From assembly GCA_000226015.1 (NCBI GenBank), contig JH153235.1:12909-35693 (forward strand): a DNA stretch of 22,785 nucleotides, in the 5' to 3' direction. Positions 22,728 through 22,785 of this stretch are shown here, in pieces. The stretch comes from Mnemiopsis leidyi. Taxonomy: Eukaryota; Ctenophora; Tentaculata; Lobata; Bolinopsidae. Under the pieces are notes generated by a model. The model was given only the letters and a program-made list of their open reading frames with translations, searched no databases and was not told the DNA's origin. The first letter of the stretch is position 1. Every line of letters begins with the position of its first letter. The translations under genes were made by a program, and so were the position numbers.

Positions 22728-22785
22728 AACGGGCGATGCGCGTCTTAGAATTTCTTCGAAATGCGTGAGAGCGCATGATTGACGA
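22728..22785 (+). mobile_element. End of a related inverted-repeat element, cut by the window edge
   Basis: AACGGGCGATGCGCGTCTTAG and following bases match the left end of the 21644 element. AATTTCTTCG and GAGCGC further in match the longer right arm in reverse complement. It continues beyond the window. Confidence 0.55.

Larger units (their letters stand above)
21456..22785. other. 3' flank of CLPTM1
   Basis: No supported gene. It contains the inverted-repeat element at 21644-22177, an inverted pair at 22333-22429 and part of a related element at 22728. The first clear AATAAA is at 22238-22243, 780 bp after the stop. The CpG and GC content rises in the last 800 bp. The longest plus-strand frame (21842-22354) crosses the element boundary and shows no domain. 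Confidence 0.55.

Noticed and set aside
1..22785. CRISPR arrays, bacterial operons, tRNA or rRNA genes
   Set aside because: The tandem repeats lack unique spacers of even length, the genes are spliced, and no tRNA or rRNA-like sequence was noticed.

Overview
The window is animal (metazoan) nuclear DNA, probably from an invertebrate. It has split genes with canonical GT-AG introns, no bacterial-style operons, intronless rhodopsin-like receptor genes and many minisatellites. I cannot name the species or phylum from the sequence. A cnidarian or another early-branching or lophotrochozoan animal would fit the lineage-specific receptors, but that is inference.

The backbone is one plus-strand gene, an orthologue of CLPTM1 (cleft lip and palate transmembrane protein 1 family). 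Its 5' exons lie before the window. I place 13 coding exons at 417-569, 764-878, 1203-1279, 1388-1502, 1753-1855, 1973-2111, 2234-2327, 2450-2640, 18118-18213, 20267-20402, 20618-20785, 20930-21058 and 21340-21455. All junctions keep phase and give about 543 residues. A nearer alternative stop lies at 21061-21063.

Exons 8 and 9 are separated by a 15.5 kb intron (2641-18117) that hosts other genes. Along the coordinates these are: a minus-strand receptor broken by a roughly 0.87 kb insertion (3286-5142); its intact plus-strand paralogue (7851-8858); an unrecognised minus-strand reading frame (9400-9729); a second intact receptor of another subfamily (10586-11500); a spliced minus-strand gene for a small secreted kringle protein with an unrecognised C-terminal domain (12004-14062); and a minus-strand receptor pseudogene with a stop and two frameshifts (14263-15308). 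The kringle gene does not appear as one long reading frame. I assembled it from seven phase-compatible exons.

The 3' part of CLPTM1 (18-21.5 kb) is unusual because tandem duplications sit on its splice sites. A roughly 640 bp CTAAC-plus-pyrimidine minisatellite precedes exon 10. The exon 10 donor is repeated three times at 33 bp spacing. The exon 12 acceptor tract is doubled, and so is the exon 12 end with its donor. After the gene (21.6-22.8 kb) lies a non-autonomous inverted-repeat element with 25 bp perfect ends, and the end of a relative runs off the window.

The nested genes need not work with CLPTM1. CLPTM1 is an endomembrane multi-pass protein, the receptors are cell-surface sensors, and the kringle protein would be exported. 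What they share is a location inside one transcribed intron.
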